From the NCBI GenBank assembly GCA_029721435.1, contig CM056578.1, positions 14,693,411-14,757,410 on the forward strand: DNA of 64,000 bases. The letters run 5' to 3'. A program made the position numbers and the translations under genes. The notes beneath the pieces were generated by a model, which ran no database searches, had not been told where the DNA came from, and saw nothing but the letters and a program-made list of their open reading frames with translations. This DNA is from Gymnothorax reevesii (Eukaryota; Chordata; Actinopteri; Anguilliformes; Muraenidae). This document shows positions 1-12,192 of this stretch, in pieces (position 1 is the stretch's first letter; the number at the start of each line of letters is the position of its first letter).

Positions 1-254
1 ATAGAATGTTATTCTACATAATTCACTCCATTCTGATAGCCTCAAATAGTCAGAAGTTGAAGGTGGCAGTGCACCTCAATTTGTGGACATACTTCTCTGT
101 TGTCAGCGAATCACATGGACTCGTATACCTTTAAGATAACACCTAAACGCTAATGATCCTTACTGTGCAGAAATGCAATTTTGAACTACAAATTGTATGC
201 TTTGTGCAAACAGTGTGCTCTTTAAAGGGTGCACGCGTGTGCATGCGCGCCCGT

Positions 255-255
255 G

Positions 256-286
<31 letters not shown>

Positions 287-289
287 ACA
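255..289. repeat. (CA)n microsatellite
   Basis: Dinucleotide CA run with one TA interruption, preceded by a mixed purine/pyrimidine GCGC-rich stretch. Confidence 0.95.
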
Positions 290-1790
290 ACAAAAAAATA
301 ACCAGCTTCTTTTTACAACTTCATTTTTTCCTTAAAATGACTGATCAGCAGTTCCACCCAGTCTGTACAGCTGAGGCCTGTTCAGAATCAGCCTCATTCA
401 GGCAAAACATGTACAATCATGAGCCATTTTACTGGGAAAGTGCGGTCCTCCACCATCCTCTGCCCTAATTGTACAACATTTGCTGCTCAATGAAGCACTT
501 CAGAAAGCTGAACTCTGCAAGAAGCTGAAATTTTTCAAAATGAAATCATGTGCAATTCATAATTCCAGGAAGAATGCAGTATTTTCCTTGAAATAGTCAG
601 CTGAGATTTCACCAGAAGTGTCCCCTAATGCAGGGGAATATGCATTAGTTCATTATATGCAGGCTTTTCAGCGAATTTGATTAGAAACCCATATCCCCAC
701 CATTATCCATTGCATGTTGTTTCATAGAACTCTTAATGCATGAAGCAAAATTCTCAGTAACATTCATTTAAGTTCTTTGAAAATTTATTAACGTTCCTAG
801 AATGACTTCCAAGTGACTAAATGAATGCAAACATAAAGCCAGGCCTGTGGATGCATTGATTCAAAACTTTGTCACAGTGGATCTACAATTTATGAGCTTG
901 AGAGGAAACACAAATACAAAATGACAAAGTGGGGCTCAGAGAAACATTAGAGAAACAACAAATGCTAAAACTCACATTTAATAAAAAATAAAATAAAAAG
1001 TGCACACTCATTTGCATTTGTTCAGTTACTCTGGGCTGATCAAGCCGACTCAGAAAAATTCACCTGCAATCTCATCAGTTTAGCACATGGCTTAAAATAG
1101 CTCATAATTCGTTAATTTTTCTGAAAGGTGTCTTAAAATTGTTCAGCCAATCAAATAACTTTATGAGCCTGAAGAAAGTTGGTTCGTTGACCGATTAAAA
1201 CCCTGAGTAATTTCTAAATGCCACAAGTAATGGCAATGGGGGAGAAAATTAGACAGCGTTTAGTCATGGAAACGCCTGATGTAAGTTGCAATTGATGCAT
1301 GTTCTCCTACTGCATTGTCATCTCACTTTAGAGAGCTTTCACAAAGCCTAATTCACTGCAGTCCTGTTAAACTTTACCTTTAAAATTTCTTTGAAATTTG
1401 TATTGTGAATATTTTTAATTGTATAATTATAAAAGTAATTGTTTGTACTAAAAAAATGTTTATTCATTAAATTACAACTCTTGCTACAAGGTGATAAATT
1501 TATGAGCCCCGCTCCAACTGCAGGTTCCAACCTCCAAAGAGCTTTTTTTTTTTTAATTAATAAATTTATTTATTGATTTTTATTTCCATAAAATTGCAAA
1601 AAGATTTTTAAATAATACTTTTTTTAAAAATCTGATTCTTTGGCAAATTCACCAGAGGCACCTTTTGCTTCAGCTAAGCTCACACATACTACTTCAGTTT
1701 ATTAAAAAGTATACAAGTTTTATCATCATGTCAGTAAATGTGCTACATCAGTCAAAGTAAACTGCCCCATTTTTCCTCTGTCACAACAGT
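290..1790. other. AT-rich unique DNA, no gene seen
   Basis: All six frames are short. There are poly-T runs near 1541-1555 and 1619-1626. I see no transposon end. The 1030-1260 part is non-repetitive and moderately complex, so a conserved non-coding element is possible but not shown. Confidence 0.6.
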
Positions 1791-2040
1791 GGGCTCTAAA
1801 TTCGTAGTCCAGGCACAGGTGCAGCGAATGGGGGGTGCGGCACGCCAACGGGGTGTGTCCAGGCGTATGTTGCAATTTTGTGCCCGGTGCAGCCTGGCGC
1901 AAGCACTTCTCTATCTCACCTCAGTCCCTCCTGCTGGCACAAGTGACGAAGAGGGAGGAGAGAAGGCGTGTTTGGGGATAACACAGCCGAGTCAAATCTT
2001 CACCAATCAAATGAGCTCCTCTCCTCACCTTTAATGTGTT
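1791..2040 (+). repeat. Half of a GGGCTCTA-ended MITE
   Basis: Begins GGGCTCTAAATTC followed by GC-rich sequence (GTGCAGCG, GGCACGCC) unlike its AT-rich flanks. Related ends, read on the minus strand, finish at about 5847 and 26335. Fish genomes hold abundant MITEs with a GGGCTCTA start. No matching right end was found, so this looks like half an element. Confidence 0.4.
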
Positions 2041-2509
2041 GGAATATAGAAGCCTCTGTCCTATATCTGCCTGATGCCTTCATGTTGCATTTTACTTTGC
2101 TGCTTCAGGCATGTTTTCGGCACCACTAAAGGCTTTATTAAGCATTATGAATATGAGTTAGCTGGCTAGCTAGGGCATTCGCAAATTATTACCATTAGCG
2201 AACTTGAATGGAATTTCAAAAGGAAACAGCATCAGATCATTAAAACTAATGAAGTTGGAATGAAATACGACGGTTGCTCATTTTTTTTTCCGCCTGCATC
2301 ATCAAGAGAAACAATGGATAGCATGGGCCTATTATTACACCCTGTTGCTGCTTAAAATTTTTGGATTAACATGCATGGACGACTATGAAAGATACGTTAC
2401 ACATTTATTTTCAATATGTGATCTTAACTCAGTAGGAGATCATAGCAATCAGGCTGTATTCCTTATCCCCACTAAAAACGATAAAACCTAAGTGACAATA
2501 ATAGTATTA

Positions 2510-3513
2510 AGCAGCTTGCACACTGGACGGGAAACAAATTTTTCGCACGACAGATTACATTCAAAGTCAATGCGTGTCAATGCCTGACTTTGGCCGCATT
2601 TCCCAGTTAAGAGCGTTCTTAAGGAGTTAAGAAGGCTCCAAAGAAGAGTTCAGCTAAGAAGGAGCCTTAAGTGTTTCCCAGATGCGTTCTTGGTGCTCTT
2701 CTTAACAAGTGTCTTGGTGCCCTACTTAACTGGAGCTCAAATGATGTCAGAGTAACTGAGTGTTCCACATACTTACGTGCACACAAATGAAGTTCTGATG
2801 TAGCAAATGGCGTATAATGTTAAAAATGAATGCGCGTAATGCCACTGTGCATGCAGCAGAACGTCTGAAAACAAATGGTCGCGAATGAAGACCACAGAGA
2901 AAAGAACTTAGAAAAATAAGAATGAAAAATAAAATAAAATCATTACATTACATGAGTGAAATTATGCGGTGAAACCATGTTCAACCTGATTTGAGACATG
3001 CAGCTGAAGTTGCTTTATATATAGAGCGTACAACAAGTGGTCAAGTAGAAGACCGGAGATATTAGGGAAAAATTTGGGAAATACGGTAAAATATTCCAAC
3101 GCATGGAACCATCGAGGAGAGATGTAAGTTTTCCCTGATTTTAAATGCTTAGTGGGTAGTAGAGGTGCATGAAAGAAAGGGGGGGATAAAATAAGGACGA
3201 ACCGTACGCACTGCATCAATATCTCCTTGCTTAGCGTCTCATTTATTCGCCTGACGCAGCTGTATCTGCAGTGTTTCGTCGCTAAGAAGGGTGTTAAGAG
3301 TGCTCCAGACCCTTCTTTCAAATTCTTCTTAACAAAAGATCATCTTAGGCTAAGAAGGAATCTGGGAAACATTTTTACTTCCTACTGGAGCTTTAAGAAG
3401 GATCTAAAAAAGCTCTTAGCGGTAAGATCTTCTTAAATGAATCTGGGAAACGTGGCCTTTGAAAGTAATCAGTCGTGCAAAAAATTTGTTTCACGTCCAG
3501 TGTGCAAGCGGCT
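2510..3513. mobile_element. Outer inverted-repeat unit (split by an inner MITE)
   Basis: The left arm (2510-2575) and the right arm (3461-3513, inverted) share a motif with the core CACACTGGACG then GAAACAAATTTTT. The same motif occurs singly near 20163-20230 and three times in tandem at 43005-43262. The right arm stops at the inner element and lacks the AAAGTCAATGC continuation seen on the left. I read it as a MITE or subterminal repeat; the superfamily is undetermined. Confidence 0.5.
2592..3457. mobile_element. Inner MITE with GGCC ends
   Basis: The left end GGCCGCATTTCCCAG is the imperfect inverted complement of the right end CTGGGAAACGTGGCC. TTT flanks both sides (2589-2591, 3458-3460), compatible with a 3-bp target duplication. 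Subterminal parts are rich in an AAGAAGG-type motif in both orientations. There is no coding capacity. A 3-bp duplication would suit PIF/Harbinger, but TTT is not its usual TWA target, so the class is tentative. Confidence 0.5.
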
Positions 3514-3538
3514 ATACTGAGCATAGAACACAAGCATT

Positions 3539-3563
3539 TTATATATATATATATATATATATA
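3539..3563. repeat. (TA)n microsatellite at a Tc1 insertion site
   Basis: An AT run directly abuts the left end of the Tc1-like element. A second TA-rich run continues on the right from 5196. Tc1 elements target TA, so the element probably landed inside this microsatellite. Confidence 0.9.
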
Positions 3564-5195
3564 CACTCAAAAAAAATATAAACGCAACACTTTTGTTTTT
3601 GCTCCCATTTGTCATGAGATGGACTCAGATCTAAAATTCATTCCAGATAGACAATATTACCATTTCTCTCAATCATTGTTCACAAATCTGTCTAAATGTG
3701 TGATAGTGAGCACTTTTGCTTTGCTAAGACAATCCATCCCACCTCACTGGTGTGCCACATCAAGATGCTCATCAGACACCATGATTAGTGCACAGGTGTA
3801 CCTTAGACTGTCCACAATAAAAGACCACCCTGAAATGTGCAGTTTTTGCTTTATTGGGGGTCTGGGGACTCAGAACCAGTCAGTATCTGGTGTGACCACC
3901 ATTTGCCTCATGCAGTGCAACACATCTTCTTCGCATAGAGTTTATCAGATTGTCAATTGTGGCCTGTGGAATGTTGGTCCACTCCTCTTCAATGGCTGTG
4001 CGAAGTTGCTGGATATTAGTGGGAACTGGTACGCGCTGTCGTATACGCCGGTCAAGCACATCCCAAACATGCTCAATGGGTGACATGGCCGGTGAGTATG
4101 CTGGCCATGCAAGAACTGGGACATTTTCAGCATCCAAGAATTGTGTACAGATCCTTGCAACATGGGGCCGTGCATTAGCTTGCTGAAACATGAGGTGATG
4201 TTCATGGATGTATGGCACAGCAATGGGCCTCAGGATCTCATCACGGTATCTCTGTGCATTCAAAATGCCATCAATAAAATGCACCTGTGTTCTTCGCCCA
4301 TAACAGATGCCTGTCCATACCATAACCCCACCACCACCATGGGCCACCCGATCCACAACATTGACATCAGCAAAGTGCTCACCCACACGACGCCACACAC
4401 GCTGTCTGCCATCTGCCCTGAACAATGTAAACCGAGATTCATCCGTGAAGAGAACACCTCTCCAATGTGCCAGACGCCATCGAATGTGAGCATTTGCCCA
4501 CTCAAGTCTGTTACGGTGACGATCTGGAGTCAGGTTAAGACCCCGATGAGGACGACGAGCATGCAGTTGAGCTTCCCTGAGACGGTTTCTGACAGTTTGT
4601 GCAGAAATTCTTTGGTTATGCAAACCAATTGTTTCAGCAGCTGTCTGAGTAGCTGGTCTCAGACAATCTTGGAGGTGAACCTGCTGGATGTGGAGGTCCT
4701 GGGCTGGTGTAGTTACACGTGGTCTGCGGTTGTGAGGCCGGTTGGATGTACTGCCATATTCTCTGAAACGCCTTTGGAGACGGCTTATGGTGGAGAAATG
4801 AACATTCAATGCCCGAGCAACAGATCAGGTTGACATTCCTGCTGTCAGCATGCCAATTGCACGCTCCCTCAATGCTTGCGCCATCTGTGGCATTTTGCTG
4901 TGAGACAAAACTGCACATTTCAGAGTGGCCTTTTATTGTGGGCAGTATAAGGTACACCTGCGCACTAATCATGGTGTCTGATGAGCATCTTGATGTAGCA
5001 CACCTGTGAAGTGGGATGGATTGTCTCAGCAAAGCAAAAGTGCTCACTATCAGACATTTAGACAGATTTGAGAACAATGTTTGAGAGAAATGGTAATATT
5101 GTGTATCTGGAATGAATTTTAGATCTTTGAGTCCATCTCATGACAAATGGGAGCAAAAACAAAAGTGTTGCTTTTGTTGACACTTTTGTTGAGTG
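3564..5195 (-). mobile_element. Tc1-like DNA transposon with long TIRs
   Basis: The left end starts CACTCAAAAAAAATATAA and the right end finishes TTTTGTTGAGTG, with TA on both sides. The inverted repeats are unusually long: 3564 to about 3849 matches the complement of about 4911-5195 with scattered differences. The right tip carries a short local rearrangement (ACACTTTTGTTG repeated). The interior holds one transposase gene on the minus strand. The length, about 1.63 kb, is normal for the superfamily. Confidence 0.93.
3880..4893 (-). pseudogene. Tc1-like transposase, inactivated
   Basis: This gene encodes the cut-and-paste transposase of the surrounding element. The presumed ATG is at 4893-4891. 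A TGA at 4827-4825 (codon 23) interrupts the N-terminal helix-turn-helix region; the frame then runs open from codon 29 to the stop at 3880. Visible parts are the HTH (STISRLQRRFREYG), a basic linker, and a DD34E RNase-H-like core. The first aspartate is in FTDESRF and the glutamate in SPIEHVW. The second aspartate is lost: the usual QQDNA block reads QQANA (GCT codon). A spacing of 34 residues to the glutamate is kept. One nonsense codon plus one missing catalytic residue make it inactive, although 309 codons remain open. Similarity of the C-terminal coding part to the remnant at 29931-30610 shows a related family. Confidence 0.93.
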
Positions 5196-5236
5196 TATAT
5201 ATATATATATGTGTATATATAATATACATATATACG
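5196..5236. repeat. TA-rich microsatellite
   Basis: Imperfect TA/GTA run adjoining the right Tc1 end; probably the other half of the tract at 3539-3563. Confidence 0.9.
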
Positions 5237-5529
5237 CACTGCCTGATACCGAGGCAGTTTGTGGTTGGCTGAGAAAGATGTGGAGTCGTTGGTTTGCATC
5301 ACAGATTCAGCTGTGTTGATTAAGCCAGGTTGCGTTTCCATTACGCGTGGCAACCGCCTTTAATCTGAAATCAGGACAATCGATGTAGATACTATAATTT
5401 ATGTCCTGGTTCTGATAGTTACATTAAACAGTGGTTTCTTTAATTATTTATTGCATTGAAATGTGCCTAACATTCTGGAAACCTGCCTCTGAGGTTTCGG
5501 TGACATGTAGGCAGACGTGTGCGCACTCT

Positions 5530-5847
5530 GCGCTGGTCAGCCAAATTACCTCCGCACAGAAAGTAAACCAGGTTGGAGCTGGCGACCTGTCCGCACAACC
5601 TCAGCTGAGACTTTTGCTAAGAAATTGCCACTGCGTCTTGATGAATATGTGACACCTCCCCCTACTACGCCGCCACACCCATCTCAGCGCACGTCCGTCT
5701 ACCAAATTGCCAAAGTGGCAGCGCGCCGTGTTGCACCACACAAAATTACCACTGTGCGGGCTGCACCGGAAAAAATCATCACTGCGTGGACTGCACCACG
5801 CTATGCCACACTGCGCCGCGCCAAGAAATTAGAGCCCAGTAGCACAA
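5530..5847. repeat. Degenerate ~30-bp tandem repeat ending in a MITE-like terminus
   Basis: A motif like AAATTACCACTGTGC followed by GGGCTGCACC recurs with variation near 5541, 5620, 5704, 5740 and 5772, about 30 bp apart in the best-conserved part. The right edge AATTAGAGCCC is the complement of the GGGCTCTA terminus at 1791. An open 164-codon frame crosses it but resembles no protein and is explained by the repeat composition. Confidence 0.5.
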
Positions 5848-6595
5848 TCGCAGGACTTCCTCAGCTGTTGACTATTTACTGTCCTTGGTTGATGCTGGTT
5901 GATTTAGGTATCAAACATCCTGGTTATTATTCCTTTTCCCTGATATTGACTTTAATACGTTTCGTATTTCGTAAGTTTTTTTTTTTTTGGATTTTTACAA
6001 CCAACCCTTGAGGCTCAGTGACCCTCAGTGGCAGCCTTACCTACGATTCAACTGTTTCAACAGAAACGGGCCCCACCCTCCAGGCAGCCCTCAACTGACA
6101 GGCAGGAGTTAACATCCTAAACCTTCACCGTATAAAAATATGGAGGTGATGTCATCTATTGTAGGCATTTTGACCAGTGCCATCTTATCTTTCTTAAACT
6201 GGATGCGATTCTAAAAGGGCATCTAAAGTCGAAAAAACCGACCAATCAGCAAGCCACACCTGTGCAAACAAACCGAAATAGAAGGATTATCTTCACGTGT
6301 GCACAAAACATTGGTTTACGAATGAAGTTGGTCATGTGACAATGCAAGATGTCAAAAAAAGCAACTGATTTGTTTGTAAACGCTGGACGTTCAACATCCC
6401 ATCTGAGAATCGACTTTAGATGCCCTTTAATTGGGAACATGTTGACAGTTGTCCTGCAGTATGGTAATGTCACTGGTTGTAGGCAGTTTTATTTTTATGT
6501 GAGCAAACTTAACACACGGCAAAACCACATTTTAAAAACACGTTTTCTTTGGCGTATCAAGCTGACCGGACACTGACGCAGGGAAAATACATACA

Positions 6596-6596
<1 letters not shown>

Positions 6597-6641
<45 letters not shown>

Positions 6642-6675
6642 ATATGTGTGTGTGTTTGTGTGTGTGTGTGTGTGG
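6597..6675. repeat. (TA)n(TG)n compound microsatellite
   Basis: A long TA run passes directly into a TG run. Confidence 0.95.
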
Positions 6676-6939
6676 TTTAAAGAACACTTTGATTCATATT
6701 TCATTTCGAAAGTTATCAACATTGCTTACGGGTATCATCAACAGTTCAATTAAATCTGGCGATATTTTAGGGGATAATGTTATTCTGAAGCATAACTTTC
6801 ATCATGATGGTTTACGGTGTTCTTAACAAAATGAACATGAATTAATTAAATGTATCAATCATTGTTTGCTGATAATAAACGTTGAACACCAACACCAACT
6901 GTCCCTGAAGTCTCTCCAGTATTGTGAAAAGACACACAC

Positions 6940-7024
6940 ACGAACACACACATACATACAGTGTGTGCGCGTGTGTGAGTAAATATATAATGTAAATATT
7001 TACACACACACACACACACACACA
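6940..7024. repeat. CA-rich microsatellite pair
   Basis: Two short CA tracts (6940-6958 and 7001-7024) separated by GTGTGTGCGCG and an AT stretch; the two orientations together could form a hairpin. Confidence 0.85.
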
Positions 7025-7084
7025 ATGTTTTGTGAGCAACAGGAATTCAGAAGTTTTGAAAGTCATTGACATTTTATGTCACCA

Positions 7085-7245
7085 CTAATGTGGATAGGGA
7101 ATTGCTTGATAACTTTTGCAATAAACAACAACCCAAGCTAGAGGGACATGGACAGTAATTCTATTGATTGAACCTCATATCTGACGGAATTACCACTTAG
7201 TTGCTAATTAGGAAACATAAATGGGAATGGGTTCGAAAAAGTAAC
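7085..7245 (+). repeat. Interspersed repeat, copy 1 (partner at 25225)
   Basis: Shares ordered blocks with 25225-25360, including ACTTAGTTGC then AATTAGGAA and AAATGGGAATG. It is a diverged, non-coding family of unknown class. Confidence 0.5.
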
Positions 7246-8984
7246 GCACTTTGAAGCCTATATATGCATTTTCATTTCTTGAGAACCGTTCATTCAATCG
7301 TCTCCACGTGCTAGATATTGCAGTCTCGTGTGTGAAGTCGGCTGAGCGGCTCTCGAGAAAGCTGTAACCAATCGGCTTGTCTGAAAAAGGCACATTTTGA
7401 ACAAGCTAGGTTTCACTTAATTCAGTTATGGTAATTATGTTGTACTCAGGTCAGCGGCTGTATTTAGTAACAAATTACTACACCATGGTTGCAGAGATGA
7501 TCGTTTTAATGTGTGCAATCATGTACCTTCAGCTTTGATTAATTATTTCAAGGCAGTTACTATTTATAAGTTCGTATCTTCATTGAACGTGCAAACTACA
7601 AGTAGTTTGTTTCAATTTTATCGATTATTTCAGACGAACGGAACCTTGGCCACGAGTAAGCTCCCTTGAATAGGCTTATGTTTTGCAATATGGTCGATTT
7701 TGCAGTCACTGAATTCTTATCTGAACGTGGTTAACAGATAATTTGGATGAAAACTCACATTAGGTCACTTCTGGACTGATTTTCTTTGGTAGCTGCATCA
7801 AAGTTTCTCTGATTATAATTTTTATTTCTTAGTTTGGACCATTAATATTTATATCGGTGCAGAAATTTAAAAAAGCAATAAATTTGTCTGGCCTAAGGGA
7901 ATTGATTGGATTTTCTCCATGTGGAGGCGTCCAGATGCTGAAAGTGCACATATTGCATTCCAGAGTTTTAGCAGAAGTCTGAAAATAAGCCATTGTTGAT
8001 GCAAACGAACTTGAATCTTAACTTTTTTCGCTCATATGTTTTTTGAGGCCCCACTTTAGCTTTTGAAACTAACCCCCAGATGCAGAATTCAATTACCTAG
8101 TCAGTAATTTATGTGACTTTGCATTCGAGATTTGGCAACCAGGTCTGTACAGTCCTCTGACATCAGGCATATTTTTAGAACATTCTCACTTATCCTCAAT
8201 ATGATCAAAAAACTTGGAGCCACCCAACATTCATAGATCACACATCGTTTCTGAGGGAGAGATAGCCATGATCTAGATGGGCGAAAATCTACGCTGAACG
8301 ATTTTTTGACACATAATAACTGGGTTTGCCTCTATATTACCCCAATATTATACCTGGATATAGGCCTGGGTACTTCCAGGTCTGTGAAGTCTGTGTTTCA
8401 ACATACCTAATTATAAAAACTATGAAAACGATGTTCACAAAGTTCTCTGAATAATAATGAAAATTATTCTAATAATAATTATAATACTAATAACCACCAC
8501 TCCACAATATACAGTATTGCATATGAACACATCTATATAGACTATATCAACAAAATGAGATGTAACTCATATATCCATGCAGATAATGAGAGGCATATCA
8601 ACACCAAATATGCCACCATCTTGGCACCCAAGTAGGGAGTGGATGTTACATTATTTATGTAGTGTAGTGTGAAAGGGACAGAGCTTATTTCCAAAAGGCT
8701 GTTAGTTTGATTCCCAAACTGACTCTGCCACAGTATCATTAAGAAACGCATTTTGCCTGATTTTCTTCTGCCTGAAATGGATACTGGGCAAAAACACAGA
8801 AATATAATAATAACCAGTCTACCAGGATAAGAGCACCTGATAAATTCCAGTAATGTAACGTAATGCTTCCTGGACAGTCCATTGGCAGGTCGATCAAACA
8901 CAAGCAATTCTCGGTAAAATGTACAAATAATATGACCTTTAAAAAAGGAACCAGTGCCAGGCTTACTTAAAAAAGGAGAGGCTG
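7246..8984. other. No gene or clear element seen
   Basis: AT-rich sequence with short frames only. The longest frame (121 codons, minus, 8542-8907) resembles nothing recognisable and lacks coding character. Confidence 0.5.
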
Positions 8985-9269
8985 GTCAACAGGGCACACA
9001 GAATAATCACGACATACGTTCCACTGCTGCTCAATGACATCTGTTTACTTTTGGGATTATTTCTCTGCTGTGAAATGCTATCAGTCAGGTGACAGAATAG
9101 CATGGTCCAATTCCCATTGATATCTCACAAACACATGCATACACGACTATACACATACAAAGGCACTCATGCACTCATGTGTGCACACGTTTACCAACAC
9201 AGAATATTAGCAGAGTTATGAAAGCAATTTAACATAACTGGTTTATAATAATCACATGTGTGCATGCTT

Positions 9270-9270
<1 letters not shown>
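8985..9270 (+). repeat. Interspersed repeat with CA tract, copy 1 (partner at 15227)
   Basis: Closely similar in order to 15227-15625. Shared blocks include CCACTGCTGCT, TGACATCTGT, GGGATTAT, TCAGGTGA, CAATTCCC and GGTTTATAATAATCAC, followed by CA microsatellites. It is non-coding and the class is unknown. Confidence 0.65.
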
Positions 9271-9304
<34 letters not shown>

Positions 9305-9340
9305 TACATGCACACACGCACGCACACACATGCACACACT
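9271..9340. repeat. (CA)n microsatellite
   Basis: A pure CA run at 9271-9300, then degenerate CA/TA/CG copies. Confidence 0.95.
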
Positions 9341-9406
9341 GGCTCACATTGAATATCCACAGTGCTAATGCTGGTTAATGCTGGATGATCCTGGGAGAAT
9401 CCGCAG

Positions 9407-9455
9407 GTGACCTAACTTGTGGGCCGGTGACCGAACTTGTGGGCCAGTGACCTAT
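9407..9455. repeat. 20-bp tandem duplication
   Basis: GGTGACCTAACTTGTGGGCC is followed by a near-identical unit with one difference and a partial third unit. Confidence 0.75.
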
Positions 9456-10479
9456 ATGACGCTCAGCCAGGGAGTAGCTGGTCATCAACTAAAACCAGCC
9501 ATAATGGTCAGAAATCTCCAGCTGATGTAAAGTGGGAATTCAGTAGGGAATTTACACATAGAGGTTATCCTGTGTTTTAAAAGGGACAATTCCCAGGGTA
9601 ACTGTTGGACAGAGAGGCAAAAATGATGGGACACAGAGGAAATACACAGCATTAGAATTGGCAGAAATAATGCAGAACATAACATCCCTTTAGATCAGGT
9701 CTTCAGACTTTGTTTCAGCATAAGACTGCTAAATCCATCTGGAGAAGTATTCCACAGTCATCACTGAGAGGTAAGGTGCTGAATTGTTTTAATTGGTGGA
9801 GCAGATGGTCACATCTAATCTAGGGCTCCTTATACCCCTAACATGCAGTATAAGACTAACTTTTGAGGGACAGCTGGCTGCTCCCAGAAGAAATATGGTT
9901 GATGAGTCTTGCTTAAGGGCTATAACTGCAAAATAAGATGAATAACCACAACTAGAGTGTGTCAGAAACACGTTTGAAGTACTTCTGGACAATAATTTTG
10001 CATAGGCATAGAGTGCTCACATAAACAAGAACATGCACATGCATGCACGTGTGCGCATACATGCACACAAAAAAAAAAAAAAGACCAGTGCACGTACACG
10101 CACAGACATGCACGCGCACACACACACGCACGCGCGCTGCAGTACCCAGCCTTGCTTCAATGACTTCAAGTTGTATCTGCAGTGAATATTCAACCTACAT
10201 GAATCCATTCAGCAAGTCAAATTGTCGTTTTAATGGAGACCAGTGGCAAAATTATCTCCTCTCCCAATCTGTACAAAATGAGTGTGAACACTGTACATAA
10301 TGGGATGGTCCCAATTCAGACACAGAATGCACACAGAAGCATGAAAAAGTGCTTGTTTGCCTTTCTGTTTTAATAAACAGTCAGGTGTTTCCGTGTTCCA
10401 TATATAATTTGTCATCACTCATCGTTTATTCGTATCATCGTTATGCCTCTGCATTACCTGTATGTTGCCTCAGCAACAT

Positions 10480-10570
10480 TACGACCCCATTTCCAGAAAA
10501 TTTGGGATGCTAAGTAGAATATAAATAAAAACAAAATGCAATGATTAACACATAATTTTAATCCTTTATT
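10480..10570 (+). repeat. Solo Tc1-like terminal repeat
   Basis: ACGACCCCATTTCC, AAATTTGGGATG and AAATAAAAACA follow in the same order as at the ends of the elements at 27144 and 63306. No transposase follows, so it is a stranded end. Confidence 0.55.
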
Positions 10571-10669
10571 TATGCCCTTTGCGCAGAGCCCAAATCGGGC
10601 TATTTATGGGTTACCTTATTCAAGGCTTTATAATTCAAGATTGCAGCTTTATATATATATATACACATA

Positions 10670-12192
10670 CAGTGAGGAAAATAAGTATTTGACCCCTCGC
10701 TGATTTTGCAGGTTTGCCCACTTACAAAGAATGCAACAATCTATAATTTTAATCGTATATACATTCTAACAGTGAGAGACAGAATCACAAAGAAAATTCC
10801 AGAAAATCACATCATATGAATTTATAAAAATTGATAACCATCTGATGAGGAAAAATAAGTATTTGACCCCCTACAAAACCGCAAGTATTCTGGGTCCCAC
10901 AAGCCAGTTAGTCTTTCTTTAAGACGCACACCCAATCCCAACTAATTATTGATATCAAATACACCTGCCTCACCTCATTACCTGTATAAAAGACACCTGT
11001 CCACTCCAAAACAACCAGATTCCAACATCTCCACCATGGGCAAGACCAAAGAGCTTTCTAAGGATATCAGGGACAGGATTGTTGACCTACACAAGGCTGG
11101 GATGGGCTACAAGAGAATCGGAAAGCAACTTTGAGTGAAAAGTTCAACTGTCGGTGCAGTTATCAGGAAATGGAAGAAGTACCACACTGCCGCCAACCTC
11201 CCTCGGTCTGGGCCTCCATGCAAGGTCTCGCCTCGTGAGATGTCCCTGATCATGCGAACGGTGAGGAATCACAAGGGGGGAACTGGTTAATGAACTGAAG
11301 GCAGCTGGGACCACAGTTACAAAAGAAACAGTTGGTAACACACTACGCGGTCATGGATTGAAATCCTGCAGCGCACGCAAGGTCCCCCTGCTCAAGAAGG
11401 CACATGTACAAGCCCGCCTGAAGTTTGCCATTGACCACCTGGATGACTCAGAAGAGGCCTGGAAGAAGGTGATGTGGTCAGATGAGACCAAAATAGAACT
11501 TTTTGGGCTCAACTCAACTCGCCGTGTTTGGAGGGCAAAGAACACTGAGTACAACCCAAAGAACACCATCCCCAAGGGGACGGCACAACTCCATTGCATT
11601 GAGGGGAGGATGGACGGGGCCATATACCGTGGAATTCTGGACCAATAGCTTCCCTCAGTGACAGAACTGTACATGGGTCGAGGATGGGTGTTTCAGCACG
11701 AAAACTACCCTAAGCACACCGCCAAAGCAACAAAAGAGTGGCTGAAGAAGTACATCAAGGGTCTGGAGTGGCTTAGCCAGTCTCCAGACCTGAATCCAAT
11801 TGAAAATCTTTAGAGGGAGCTTAAAATTCGGGTTGCAAGGCGACAGGAATGATTTGGAGGCTGTCTGCAGGGAGGAGTGGGCCAGCATCCTTGCCAAAAT
11901 GTGCACAAACCTTGTCAACAACTATAAAAATTGTTTGACATCTGTGCTGGCCAATAGTGGCTTTTCTACAAAATATGAACATGCTGTTTGTCCAGGGGGT
12001 CAAATACTTATTTTTGACCAAAAATATGCAAATAAATTCCTAAAATGCATACAATGTCTTATTCCACTTTTTTGGTGATATTCTGTCACTCACTGTTAAA
12101 ATAAACCTATCATTAAAATTATAGACCGTTGCACTCTTTGTTCGTGGGCAAACCTGCAAAATCAGCAAGGGGTCAAATACTTATTTCCCCCA

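Noticed and set aside
2962..3321. 119-codon minus-strand frame
   Set aside because: It lies inside a non-coding MITE and resembles no protein.
3475..4083. 202-codon and 230-codon plus-strand frames across the first Tc1-like element
   Set aside because: They are antisense or run through the terminal repeat of the element; the coding strand is minus, where the transposase motifs are.
5517..6011. 164-codon plus-strand open frame
   Set aside because: It follows a degenerate 30-bp repeat and ends in low-complexity sequence; the translation resembles no protein family.
9241..9340. CRISPR-like array of short repeats
   Set aside because: Simple CA microsatellites in a vertebrate context; no spacers and no Cas genes.
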